This document shows positions 52,050 through 59,490 of a stretch of DNA of 64,000 nt, in pieces; within the stretch, counting starts at the first letter, position 1, and each line of letters begins with the position of its first letter. The stretch is from the NCBI RefSeq assembly GCF_004797125.1, contig NZ_CP038810.1, positions 1,922,001-1,986,000 of the forward strand. The letters run 5' to 3'. This DNA comes from Flavobacterium sangjuense. Lineage in GTDB: Bacteria > Bacteroidota > Bacteroidia > Flavobacteriales > Flavobacteriaceae. The translations under genes were made by a program, and so were the position numbers. Under the pieces are notes generated by a model that was not told where the DNA came from, ran no database searches, and saw only the letters and a program-made list of their open reading frames with translations.

Positions 52050-53044
52050 GCGTTTTGGCTGATTTGTTGCAGTTTTTGTAATTTTTCTAAAGCTTTTCCC
52101 GATTGTAAACTTTCTTTGGCTTTAGCAAATGCATTAATTATTGAAGAATTCTCAACTGTTGAAATCGCCAGCGCTGCATTGGCACAAACCACATTTTGTT
52201 GTGCTTCAGTTCCTTTTCCGGAAATGATATTCATAAAAATTTGCGCTGATTCTTCTATGGTTTCTCCGCCTTTAATTTCTTCGAAGTACAATTTTGACAA
52301 TTTGTAATCATCAGCATTGACAATACTTTCAGAGTTTTTGGTAATCATCTTGGCATCGGCAGTTAACGAAATTTCATCATAACCATCCAAAGCATGAAGA
52401 ATCGTATAATTCACATTGGTGTTTTGATACAAATACGCATACATACGCGCCAATTCCAAGCTAAAAACGCCAACCAATTGGTTCTTTGGAAACGATGGAT
52501 TCACCATTGGGCCAAGCATATTAAAGAAGGTTTTAACGCCTAATTCTTTCCGAATCGGACCAACATTCTTCATCGCCGGATGGAACAAAGGTGCATGAAG
52601 TATGGCAATATTGGCTTCGCCCATGCATTTGGCAAGAAAGTCTTTTTCATTGCTGAATTTCACGCCTAATGTTTCCATCACATTACTCGATCCAGAAATG
52701 GAAGAAACTCCGTAATTTCCGTGCTTTGCAACGTGAATTCCGGTTCCGGCAACTACAAATGAAGCAAGTGTTGAAATATTGAACGTATCTTTTCCATCAC
52801 CACCGGTTCCGCATAAATCTATTGTATTGTACGCAGAAAAATCTACCGAAATACAAAGTTCCAAAAGCGCCTCACGAAAACCTGAAAGCTCCTCAATGGT
52901 AATGTTCCGCATCATATAGACTGTCAAAAACGAAGCAATTTGGCTTGGATTATATTGCCCAGAAGAAATGTTGACCAGAACTTCTTTGGCTTCAGCTTTT
53001 GAAAGCGTTTCGTGATTTATTAATCGGTTTAAAATTGTTTTCAT
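52046..53044 (-). CDS. trpD: Anthranilate phosphoribosyltransferase
   Basis: The 332-residue enzyme transfers phosphoribose from PRPP to anthranilate. It shows DLCGTGGDGKDTFNISTLASFV (PRPP loop) and VAKHGNYGVSSISGSSNVMETLG, then AILHAPLFHPAMKNVGPIRKELG. It is separate from TrpG rather than fused. Overlap with trpG is four bases (ATGA). Confidence 0.95.
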   Translation of the reverse strand: MKTILNRLINHETLSKAEAKEVLVNISSGQYNPSQIASFLTVYMMRNITIEELSGFREALLELCISVDFSAYNTIDLCGTGGDGKDTFNISTLASFVVAGTGIHVAKHGNYGVSSISGSSNVMETLGVKFSNEKDFLAKCMGEANIAILHAPLFHPAMKNVGPIRKELGVKTFFNMLGPMVNPSFPKNQLVGVFSLELARMYAYLYQNTNVNYTILHALDGYDEISLTADAKMITKNSESIVNADDYKLSKLYFEEIKGGETIEESAQIFMNIISGKGTEAQQNVVCANAALAISTVENSSIINAFAKAKESLQSGKALEKLQKLQQISQNA

Positions 53045-53613
53045 GAGTTTACCCAGTTTTCTAAAATTTGTTTGCCAAAAGGCGTCAAAACGCTTTCGGG
53101 GTGGAATTGCACACCTTTTACATCAAAGGTTTTGTGGCGTAGTGACATGATTTGTCCGTTTTCATCTGTTGAAGTGATTTCCAAAACAGTTGGAAAATCA
53201 ACATTGGCAACTACCCAGGAATGATAACGCCCGACTTCAAAATCATTTGGCAAACCATTAAAAAGCGTTTCGTCTGTTACAGATTGCGTCACTTTTGTAG
53301 CAACACCGTGATAGACTTTATCAAGGTTTATAAGGCTTCCGCCAAAAACTTCTCCGATGGCTTGTTGGCCCAAACAAACACCAAGTATGCTTTTGCTTTC
53401 GGCATACTTTGAAATCACAGCTTTGAGCAAACCGGCTTCATCTGGTATTCCCGGACCTGGTGATAATAAGATTTTATCAAAAGCTTGTAATTCTTCCAAT
53501 TCAAATTCGTCGTTTCTGAACACAGTAACTTTTGTATTCAAATCTTCCAGATAATGAACAAGGTTGTAAGTGAAACTATCGTAGTTATCTATAACTGCTA
53601 TCTTATTACTCAT
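53041..53613 (-). CDS. trpG: Anthranilate synthase component II (glutamine amidotransferase)
   Basis: The 190-residue class I amidotransferase supplies ammonia to TrpE. The catalytic Cys lies in ILGVCLGQQAIGEVFGG and His-Glu in VKGVQFHPESVLT. It also has LSPGPGIPDEAG near residue 50. It may also serve folate synthesis (PabA). It starts 49 bases downstream of the trpE stop, a gap that holds a dispersed repeat. Confidence 0.95.
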   Translation of the reverse strand: MSNKIAVIDNYDSFTYNLVHYLEDLNTKVTVFRNDEFELEELQAFDKILLSPGPGIPDEAGLLKAVISKYAESKSILGVCLGQQAIGEVFGGSLINLDKVYHGVATKVTQSVTDETLFNGLPNDFEVGRYHSWVVANVDFPTVLEITSTDENGQIMSLRHKTFDVKGVQFHPESVLTPFGKQILENWVNS

Positions 53614-53627
53614 GACTTTAATAATTG

Positions 53628-53660
53628 TTTTTTTGGTATTCGTGAATCTTCGATTTCATA
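53628..53660. repeat. Intergenic dispersed repeat, copy 2, inside the trp operon
   Basis: A T7 run, GGTATTCGTGAATC and TTCGATTTCATA match 5624-5657 with one substitution and one missing base. It fills most of the gap between trpE and trpG. It does not form a strong terminator. Confidence 0.6.
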
Positions 53661-53661
53661 A

Positions 53662-55056
53662 TTATATTGTTTCTGCTAATTCCAAAGCTTTATTCAAAGC
53701 TCCTAATTTATTATAAACTTCCTGCATTTCGTTTTCTTCCGAAGAACTTTCTACGATTCCCGCGCCAGCCTGATAATGCAATTGATGATTTTTGGACAGG
53801 AACGTCCGAATCATAATGGCGTGATTAAAATTGCCTTCAAAGTCCATAAAGCCTATCGCACCGCCATAAAAGGTTCTGTTGGTATTTTCGATTTCTTCTA
53901 TTAATTGCATGGCTTTGTGTTTTGGGGCACCGCTTAACGTTCCGGCGGGAAAGGTGTTGGCAACCAAATTCATTGAACTCCCGGTTAGTTTTCCGGTGAC
54001 TTTGGAAACCAAATGAATCACATGCGAAAAGAACTGTACCTCTTTGTATTTTTCCACTTTGACTTCAGTACAATTTCGGCTTAAATCATTTCGAGCCAAA
54101 TCAACAAGCATAACGTGTTCGCTGTTTTCTTTAACATCTTCGGATAATTTTTTGGCCAATTCGGCATCTTGTTCGTCGTTTCCTGTTCGTTTGAAAGTTC
54201 CGGCGATTGGATGTATTTCGGCATGCTTATTAGAAATTACGAGCTGCGCTTCGGGCGAAGACCCAAAAATCTTGAAATTTCCATAATCAAAAAAGAACAG
54301 ATAGGGTGAAGGATTTATATTTCGCAAAGCGCGATAAACATTGAATTCATCACCTTTAAAAGCTTGTGAAAATCGTCTGGATAAAACTAATTGGAATACA
54401 TCACCACGATGGCAGTGTTTTTTGGCTAAAGCTACATTCGATTTAAATTCGGCATCAGTCAGATTAGAAACCGAATTCCCTTCTTTGGTAAAGCGATAAC
54501 TCGCAAAGGTTTTGGTTTGCAATAGTTGCTCAATTTCCTTGATATTATTGGTGTTGTCAATGCTATGGCAAAAGATATAGGCTTCGTTTTTGAAATGATT
54601 GATGGCGATAATATTTTGGTAAACCGCATAATACAAATCCGGAATTGCTAAATCATCGGTTCTTTTCTGAATGCTTATTTTTTCGAAATATTGCACCGCA
54701 TCGTAATTGATATAACCAAACAAACCATTGTTAATGAACTTGAAGTTGTTGTTTTCGGGTTTGAATCGCGAGGCAAATTCTTCAATCACTTTTGGAACAT
54801 TCACAGCAGTGGAAATAGCAATTTTTTCAGAACTTCCATCAGGAAAAGAACTCACAATGGTATTATTTTCAAGTTTTATCGAAGCGATAGGATTGCAGCA
54901 GATATAGGAGAAACTATTGTCGGCAGTATGATAATCGCTGCTTTCGAGCAAAATGCTATTTGGAAACTTATCCCGAATTTTGAGATAAATGCTAACCGGC
55001 GTAATCGTGTCGGCGAGGATTTGTTTGTGCTGTGTATGTAATTGAAACTGTTGCAT
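53662..55056 (-). CDS. trpE: Anthranilate synthase component I
   Basis: The 464-residue chorismate-using enzyme makes anthranilate with TrpG. It shows SILLESSDYHTADNSFSYI near the start, where the LLES-type motif binds the feedback inhibitor tryptophan. It also shows DVFQLVLSRRF, PSPYLFFFDYGNFKIFGSSPE, IHPIAGTFKRTGND, DLARNDLSRN and FPAGTLSGAPKHKAMQLIEE. It starts 18 bases after the attenuator hairpin, so expression is probably set by tryptophan supply. Confidence 0.96.
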   Translation of the reverse strand: MQQFQLHTQHKQILADTITPVSIYLKIRDKFPNSILLESSDYHTADNSFSYICCNPIASIKLENNTIVSSFPDGSSEKIAISTAVNVPKVIEEFASRFKPENNNFKFINNGLFGYINYDAVQYFEKISIQKRTDDLAIPDLYYAVYQNIIAINHFKNEAYIFCHSIDNTNNIKEIEQLLQTKTFASYRFTKEGNSVSNLTDAEFKSNVALAKKHCHRGDVFQLVLSRRFSQAFKGDEFNVYRALRNINPSPYLFFFDYGNFKIFGSSPEAQLVISNKHAEIHPIAGTFKRTGNDEQDAELAKKLSEDVKENSEHVMLVDLARNDLSRNCTEVKVEKYKEVQFFSHVIHLVSKVTGKLTGSSMNLVANTFPAGTLSGAPKHKAMQLIEEIENTNRTFYGGAIGFMDFEGNFNHAIMIRTFLSKNHQLHYQAGAGIVESSSEENEMQEVYNKLGALNKALELAETI

Positions 55057-55074
55057 ATGAAAGTTGTTAAAATG

Positions 55075-55104
55075 AAAAAAGACCTGCCGTGAATGACAAG
55101 TCTT
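55075..55104 (-). terminator. Attenuator terminator of the trp operon
   Basis: In the leftward RNA AAGACTTG (complement of 55097-55104) pairs with CAGGTCTT (complement of 55079-55086, one G-U pair) around a ten-base loop, followed by a T run. It lies between the trpL leader and trpE. The loop contains TCACGG, which can pair with the end of the leader (GTCGTGA), offering an antiterminator. Confidence 0.85.
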
Positions 55105-55143
55105 TTATATTATTTGGATAAATGATACCAATAATGGACTATT

Positions 55144-55197
55144 TCACGACGACTGACGTAAACTATTCCACCACCAAGTATTATTTAAAATGTTCAT
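55144..55197 (-). CDS. trpL: trp operon leader peptide with three tandem Trp codons
   Basis: A 17-codon frame, MNILNNTWWWNSLRQSS, runs from the ATG at 55197 to TGA at 55144. It contains TGG TGG TGG at codons 8-10. It lies 14 bases after the expected transcription start and 88 bases before trpE, with an intrinsic terminator in between. This is the textbook layout of a ribosome-stalling attenuator: scarce tryptophyl-tRNA stalls the ribosome on the Trp codons and lets an antiterminator form. The peptide itself is expected to be non-functional and short-lived. Confidence 0.88.
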   Translation of the reverse strand: MNILNNTWWWNSLRQSS

Positions 55198-55217
55198 ATT
55201 TTATTTTTTGTATTAAA

Positions 55218-55248
55218 CAAATATAGGAATGTGTTTTTGATTTCCAAA
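55218..55248 (-). promoter_or_regulatory. trp operon promoter
   Basis: Read leftward, TTTG (complement of 55245-55248), a 19-base spacer and TATATTTG (complement of 55218-55225) match the Bacteroidota consensus exactly. The start of transcription is expected near 55211, directly upstream of trpL. Confidence 0.75.
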
Positions 55249-55254
55249 CAAAAA

Positions 55255-55291
55255 ATAAAAAAACCTCGAAAATTTCTTTACGAGGTTTTTC
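55255..55291 (-). terminator. Terminator of yceI
   Basis: AAACCTCG (55261-55268) pairs with CGAGGTTT (55281-55288), followed leftward by a T-rich run (complement of 55252-55263). It separates the marR-nfr-yceI transcript from the trp promoter. Confidence 0.75.
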
Positions 55292-55309
55292 ATAGCAATA
55301 ATTCCCTAA

Positions 55310-55876
55310 TTAGAACTGTAGGTTAACAGTTAAGTCGAAATCATCATTGATCGCTTTGTCTCCAATGCTTTCAAAGAAGCTTTTTGAACCGTATTTGATA
55401 TCGTATTTAGTTCTGTCAATTTTTACAACAGATGAAGCTGTATTTCCTTTTACTGCCAAATCAAAAGTTACAGGGTTTGTAATTCCTTTGATTGTTAAAT
55501 CAGCTGTTACAGTATAAACACCAGCTGCTTTTGTAGCAATTTTTTTGAATACTAAAGTAGATGTTTTGAATTTTTCTGTACTAAAGAAATCATCTGATTT
55601 TAAATGTCCGTCTAATTTTGCTTTCCAATCACCTGATAAATCAGTTGTGTTTACAGATGTCATGTTTACAGTGAAATTCCCACCGGCAACTTTTCCTTTT
55701 TTGAAAATTAATGTACCGTCTTGGAAATTAACAGTTCCTGAGTGTTCTCCGGTTACTTTTTTTGCATTCCAGTTAATGGTGCTCTTTTCAACATTGATTT
55801 TTTTACTTTGTGCTGTAGCTACTGTTGTTCCGAAAGCTACGAATAATGCAATTGCAATTGTTTTTAAATTTTTCAT
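55310..55876 (-). CDS. YceI family periplasmic lipid-binding protein
   Basis: The 188-residue protein has a signal peptide (about 1-22, ATAQ). A lipocalin-like YceI barrel follows: STINWNAKKVTGEHSGTVNF, GNFTVNMTSVNTTDLSG, LDGHLKSDDFFSTEKFKTSTLVF and NDDFDLTVNLQF. YceI proteins bind isoprenoid or amide ligands. It is the third gene of the marR-nitroreductase-yceI unit, a grouping common in Bacteroidota. Confidence 0.9.
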   Translation of the reverse strand: MKNLKTIAIALFVAFGTTVATAQSKKINVEKSTINWNAKKVTGEHSGTVNFQDGTLIFKKGKVAGGNFTVNMTSVNTTDLSGDWKAKLDGHLKSDDFFSTEKFKTSTLVFKKIATKAAGVYTVTADLTIKGITNPVTFDLAVKGNTASSVVKIDRTKYDIKYGSKSFFESIGDKAINDDFDLTVNLQF

Positions 55877-55898
55877 TGTTTTTAATATTAAGTATTGA

Positions 55899-56531
55899 TT
55901 ATAAATTTATAAATAATTCTTCGTTTGATTTGCGCACTTTAACATAGTGTTGGGTTGTGTCTTCTTCGTGACGATAACCAACAGTAGCAATTAAAGAAGA
56001 ATTTAATCCTAGTTTATCCAGACCAAGTATTTCATTGACTTTTTCAGGTTCAAAACCTTCCATTGGTGTTACATCAATGTTTAATTCGGCAGCAGCATTC
56101 AAAAGATTTCCCATTCCTAAATAGGTTTGTTTTGCTGTCCAAATATTTCTTTTCTCTACCGGAAGTGTCGTAATTTTTGACTTCATGAAATCACCATATC
56201 CTTGTATTGCTTCAGTTGGCAAACCTCTGGTTTCTGATATATTGTTTAAATAATTATCAATTTCGTCATCACCAAAATCAGTTATATTAGCAAAAACCAA
56301 TAGTTGTGATGCTTCTACAATTTGAGATTGTCCCCAAGCTGCAGGCTGTAATTGTGCTCTCAATTCAGGATTGTCAATGATTAAAACTTTGTAAGGTTGT
56401 AATCCATAAGACGAAGCTGATAAACGAATCGCTTCTTTTAAAGTTTCTAAATCTTCTGCTGATACTTTCTTTGTAGTATCAAATTTTTTGGTGGCATAAC
56501 GCCAATTGGCGTTTTTTATAAAATTTGTCAT
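55899..56531 (-). CDS. FMN-dependent nitroreductase-like NAD(P)H oxidoreductase
   Basis: The 210-residue protein resembles NfsB-type nitroreductases: NWRYATKKFDTTKKV, LKEAIRLSASSYGLQPYKVLIID, then AAWGQSQIVEASQLLVFA, YLGMGNLLNAAAELNIDVTPMEGFEPEKVNEILGL and a terminal TVGYRHEED. It reduces quinones or nitro compounds with FMN. It is co-transcribed with marR and yceI. Confidence 0.9.
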   Translation of the reverse strand: MTNFIKNANWRYATKKFDTTKKVSAEDLETLKEAIRLSASSYGLQPYKVLIIDNPELRAQLQPAAWGQSQIVEASQLLVFANITDFGDDEIDNYLNNISETRGLPTEAIQGYGDFMKSKITTLPVEKRNIWTAKQTYLGMGNLLNAAAELNIDVTPMEGFEPEKVNEILGLDKLGLNSSLIATVGYRHEEDTTQHYVKVRKSNEELFINL

Positions 56532-56540
56532 AGTCAGTTA

Positions 56541-56999
56541 TTAATTAATCGTTCTGTATTTTTCTAATAAGGTATTCAATTGTTCTAACTCGGCTTGAGT
56601 TAGGTTTTTTGCAAAAAGCTTTTCGTGTTCCAATACAAAAGGATCTAATTCATTTAAAATATTTAATCCTTTTTGTGTAATCAGTACTTCAATTTTTCTG
56701 CGGTTATCCGGGCAAACTTCTCTGGTTACAAAATCTTTGAGAAGTAATTTGTCAATCAGTCGGGTAGTGTTGCTGTTTTTGGCTAACATTCGTTCCTGAA
56801 TGATGCACATATTAGCAGGACAACCTTTTTGACCACGAAGTATTCTCAAAACATTATATTGTTCGCTCGATAAATCATATGGTTTCATTATTTCAGCAAA
56901 CTTATCATTGATAACGTTTTGCGTATACATAATATTCAGAATGACTTTTTTGGCATCATCCATAGTTACTGTCGATTTTATTACGTCTTCTATTTTCAT
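56541..56999 (-). CDS. MarR family transcriptional regulator
   Basis: I use the ATG at 56997-56999 (MKIEDVIKSTVTMDDAKK), giving 152 residues; the longer frame runs back through the palindromes that form its promoter. The winged-helix domain shows LSSEQYNVLRILRGQKGCPANM, RMLAKNSNTTRLIDKLLLKDFVTREVCPDNRRKIEVLITQKG. A cysteine pair (CPANMCIIQE) could sense oxidants. It heads the unit with nitroreductase and yceI, which it probably represses. Confidence 0.9.
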   Translation of the reverse strand: MKIEDVIKSTVTMDDAKKVILNIMYTQNVINDKFAEIMKPYDLSSEQYNVLRILRGQKGCPANMCIIQERMLAKNSNTTRLIDKLLLKDFVTREVCPDNRRKIEVLITQKGLNILNELDPFVLEHEKLFAKNLTQAELEQLNTLLEKYRTIN

Positions 57000-57014
57000 A
57001 ATTACCAGTACAAT

Positions 57015-57062
57015 ATTTGTAGGTACAAATGTATAACATATTTTCATTTGTATATACAAATG
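57015..57062 (-). promoter_or_regulatory. Two palindromic MarR operators overlapping the promoter
   Basis: ATTTGTAGGTACAAAT (57015-57030) and the perfect palindrome CATTTGTATATACAAATG (57045-57062) have centres 31 bp apart, about three helical turns. Leftward TACATTTG (complement of 57026-57033) overlaps the first, and TTTG in the second gives a minus-33 element at a 23-base spacing. Confidence 0.7.
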
Positions 57063-57138
57063 TTTGTTATTTTTTTGTTAATTTTTAATAGAGTGGAAGT
57101 TTAGCCTTTTATCAATGGGATTTAAAATAACAATGAAG

Positions 57139-57146
57139 TATATTTG
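57139..57146 (+). promoter_or_regulatory. Minus-7 box of the rhodanese gene
   Basis: TATATTTG exactly fits TAnnTTTG and lies 18 bases before the ATG at 57165. Confidence 0.45.
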
Positions 57147-57164
57147 TTATTCAAATAATAAAAG

Positions 57165-57485
57165 ATGAATTTATCACAAGAAGACTGGAAATCAAAATTA
57201 GAAAACGATCCTAATGCCGTTATCCTTGATGTTAGAACAGAGGAGGAATGGAATGAAGGGATTATTCCCAATGCCGTTTTAAACGATATATATAAAGGAC
57301 AGGGATTTCTATATAAATTAGACGAATTGGACAAATCCAAAAACTATTATGTCTATTGCAAAGCTGGTTCAAGAAGTGCTCAAGCCTGTGCTATCATGAA
57401 CCAAATGGGTTTTGAAACAACGTTTAATCTGGAAGGCGGTTTTATGAAATGGAAAGGCGATGTTGCTTTTCGCGATGAAAATTAA
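57165..57485 (+). CDS. Rhodanese-like domain protein
   Basis: The 106-residue cytoplasmic protein is a single rhodanese domain: AVILDVRTEEEWNEGIIPNAV near the start and the active-site loop YCKAGSRSAQACAIM with the catalytic Cys. It may transfer sulfane sulfur. It is followed 10 bases later by the NDH-2 gene, suggesting a redox or sulfide-related transcript. Confidence 0.9.
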   Translation: MNLSQEDWKSKLENDPNAVILDVRTEEEWNEGIIPNAVLNDIYKGQGFLYKLDELDKSKNYYVYCKAGSRSAQACAIMNQMGFETTFNLEGGFMKWKGDVAFRDEN

Positions 57486-57495
57486 TTGATGCCAA

Positions 57496-58800
57496 ATGAA
57501 CATTCCAACGTCAAAAAATCCTCGTGTTGTTATTATTGGTGGCGGTTTTGCCGGAATAGCAATAGCCAAAAAACTTCGAAATAAGAATGTTCAGGTGGTA
57601 CTGATTGACAAGCACAATTACCACACATTTCAACCTTTATTATATCAGGTTGCAACTGGCGGATTAGAAGCCGGTTCTATTGCATATCCAATCCGGAAAG
57701 TTATTCAGGAATATAAAGATTTTTATTTTCGATTGACTTCGGTTAAAGAGATTGACACCAAAAATCAAAAAATAATCTCCGAAATAGGGGATTTGGATTA
57801 TGACTATTTGGTCATTGCCACAGGTTCCAAAACCAATTATTTTGGCAATAAAGAAATCGAACGCAATTCGATGTCAATGAAAACGATTCCACAGTCGTTA
57901 AATATTCGAAGTTTGATTTTGGAAAATTTTGAACAAGCGGTTTTAACCAAAAATCAAGCGGATAGAAATACCTTAATCAATTTTGTTTTGGTTGGTGCCG
58001 GACCAACAGGTGTGGAGCTTGCCGGTGCGTTGGCCGAAATGAAAAAAGCAATCCTTCAAAAAGACTATCCCGATTTAGATATTGATAAAATGCAAATCAA
58101 TCTTATTCAAAGTGGTGACAGAATTTTGAATACGATGAGTGAGAAGTCATCTAAAGCTGCTGAAAAATTCCTGCTGGATTTAGGTGTGAAAATTTGGAAG
58201 AATGTCCGAGTAACCAATTATGACGGAAGAACGATAACCACAAATACCGATTTAAGCTTTGATTCTGCCACCGTAATTTGGACAGCAGGCGTTCAAGGCG
58301 TTAAAATAATCGGACTAGATCCAAAATCTTTAATTGAAAAAGTGGAAAGAATTCGGGTAAACCAATACAATCAAGTGGTTGGCTATGATAATATATTTGC
58401 CATTGGCGATATATGTTCAATGGAATCAGAAAAGTATCCGCAAGGTCATCCCATGATGGCGCAGCCGGCCATTCAGCAAGGGAAATTGTTAGGAGAAAAT
58501 TTGGTTAAGCTAATCCATAAAAAACCGATGACTCCATTTGAATATAACGACAAAGGTTCGATGGCCACTATTGGACGAAATCTGGCAGTTGTCGATTTAC
58601 CGCATTATCATTTCAGTGGTATTTTTGCCTGGTTTGTATGGATGTTTGTGCATTTGTTTTCATTAATTGGCTTCAAAAACAAAGCGGTTGTTTTCCTCAA
58701 TTGGGTTTATAATTATATTCGTTTTGACCGCGAAGGACGATTAATCATCAGACCATTTAAAAAGAAAAGTTTCACTACGTTTACGAGTGATGAAGTTTAG
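57496..58800 (+). CDS. ndh: Type II NADH dehydrogenase (NDH-2)
   Basis: The 434-residue FAD enzyme passes electrons from NADH to quinone without pumping protons. It has two dinucleotide folds (VVIIGGGFAGIAIAKKL near 12-28 and FVLVGAGPTGVELAGALAEMKK near 160), TFQPLLYQVATGGLE, IWTAGVQG and NIFAIGDICSM. The C-terminal region has a hydrophobic segment (FSGIFAWFVWMFVHLFSLIGF) that anchors it to the membrane. An alternative is sulfide:quinone reductase, but its extra cysteines are not seen. Confidence 0.9.
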   Translation: MNIPTSKNPRVVIIGGGFAGIAIAKKLRNKNVQVVLIDKHNYHTFQPLLYQVATGGLEAGSIAYPIRKVIQEYKDFYFRLTSVKEIDTKNQKIISEIGDLDYDYLVIATGSKTNYFGNKEIERNSMSMKTIPQSLNIRSLILENFEQAVLTKNQADRNTLINFVLVGAGPTGVELAGALAEMKKAILQKDYPDLDIDKMQINLIQSGDRILNTMSEKSSKAAEKFLLDLGVKIWKNVRVTNYDGRTITTNTDLSFDSATVIWTAGVQGVKIIGLDPKSLIEKVERIRVNQYNQVVGYDNIFAIGDICSMESEKYPQGHPMMAQPAIQQGKLLGENLVKLIHKKPMTPFEYNDKGSMATIGRNLAVVDLPHYHFSGIFAWFVWMFVHLFSLIGFKNKAVVFLNWVYNYIRFDREGRLIIRPFKKKSFTTFTSDEV

Positions 58801-58803
58801 ATT

Positions 58804-59490
58804 ATGAAAAAAGTAATTCTTTTATTTCTCATAACTCTATTGGTTTGCTTCGCCAGTTCGCTTACGCTCGTGTCCTGCAAATCAACTTATCTTGATTCAA
58901 AAAAATCACCAGCTTTACTAGATATAGCTAAGGAAAATGACAGCAACGCTTTTGTCAATCTTCGAAATTACAGCAACGATTTTGTGTTTGATATGAAATA
59001 TGCTACAGCCGATAATTTCCTAAAAGAAAAAGTATATCCTTGTGATGAATGTTTCCTGCGGGTTAAAACGGTGAAAGCTTTATTGGAAGCCAACAAATCG
59101 TTTTTGACAAAAGGCTACAGAATAAAACTCTACGATTGTTACCGACCAAAAGCAATTCAGAAAAAGATGTGGAAAATCGTTCCCGATGCTAATTTTGTGG
59201 CGAATCCAAAGAAAGGCTCTATTCACAATCGTGGTGGCGCAGTCGATATTTCGCTGGTTGATTCACTTGGTGCAGAAGTTAATATGGGAACCAAATTTGA
59301 TTTCTTCGGAGAAGAGGCAAGTCATAATTACCAAAACTTATCGGAAGAAATTTTGGCTAACAGAAAATTTTTAAAAGAAATTATGCTGCAACACAACTTC
59401 AAATCGTTTGATTCGGAATGGTGGCATTATAATTTAAACGGAAGTAATAAAGACGAAGTTTCTAACCAGAAATGGCATTGCGCTGACTAA
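58804..59490 (+). CDS. M15D D-alanyl-D-alanine dipeptidase (VanX/DdpX type), lipoprotein
   Basis: The 228-residue protein has a lipoprotein signal ending LVSC (Cys25). The zinc-peptidase domain has FDMKYATADNFL, KLYDCYRPKAIQKKMW, the ligands in SIHNRGGAVDISLVD (His, Asp) and a terminal EWWHYNL with the last His. It hydrolyses D-Ala-D-Ala, probably in cell-wall turnover. No vanHA genes are near. Part of the signal is encoded by a dispersed repeat. It starts three bases after ndh. Confidence 0.9.
   Translation: MKKVILLFLITLLVCFASSLTLVSCKSTYLDSKKSPALLDIAKENDSNAFVNLRNYSNDFVFDMKYATADNFLKEKVYPCDECFLRVKTVKALLEANKSFLTKGYRIKLYDCYRPKAIQKKMWKIVPDANFVANPKKGSIHNRGGAVDISLVDSLGAEVNMGTKFDFFGEEASHNYQNLSEEILANRKFLKEIMLQHNFKSFDSEWWHYNLNGSNKDEVSNQKWHCAD
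58851..58875. repeat. 25-bp dispersed repeat, copy in the dipeptidase lipoprotein signal
   Basis: CGCCAGTTCGCTTACGCTCG and the next five bases encode the FASSLTLVSC part of the lipoprotein signal. It matches 29345-29369 and 13908-13932 at 23 of 25 bases each. Confidence 0.65.

Noticed and set aside
58804..59490. VanX-like dipeptidase as a sign of vancomycin resistance
   Set aside because: No vanH, vanA-type ligase, or vanRS genes are nearby, and M15D dipeptidases are common cell-wall turnover enzymes in Gram-negative bacteria.
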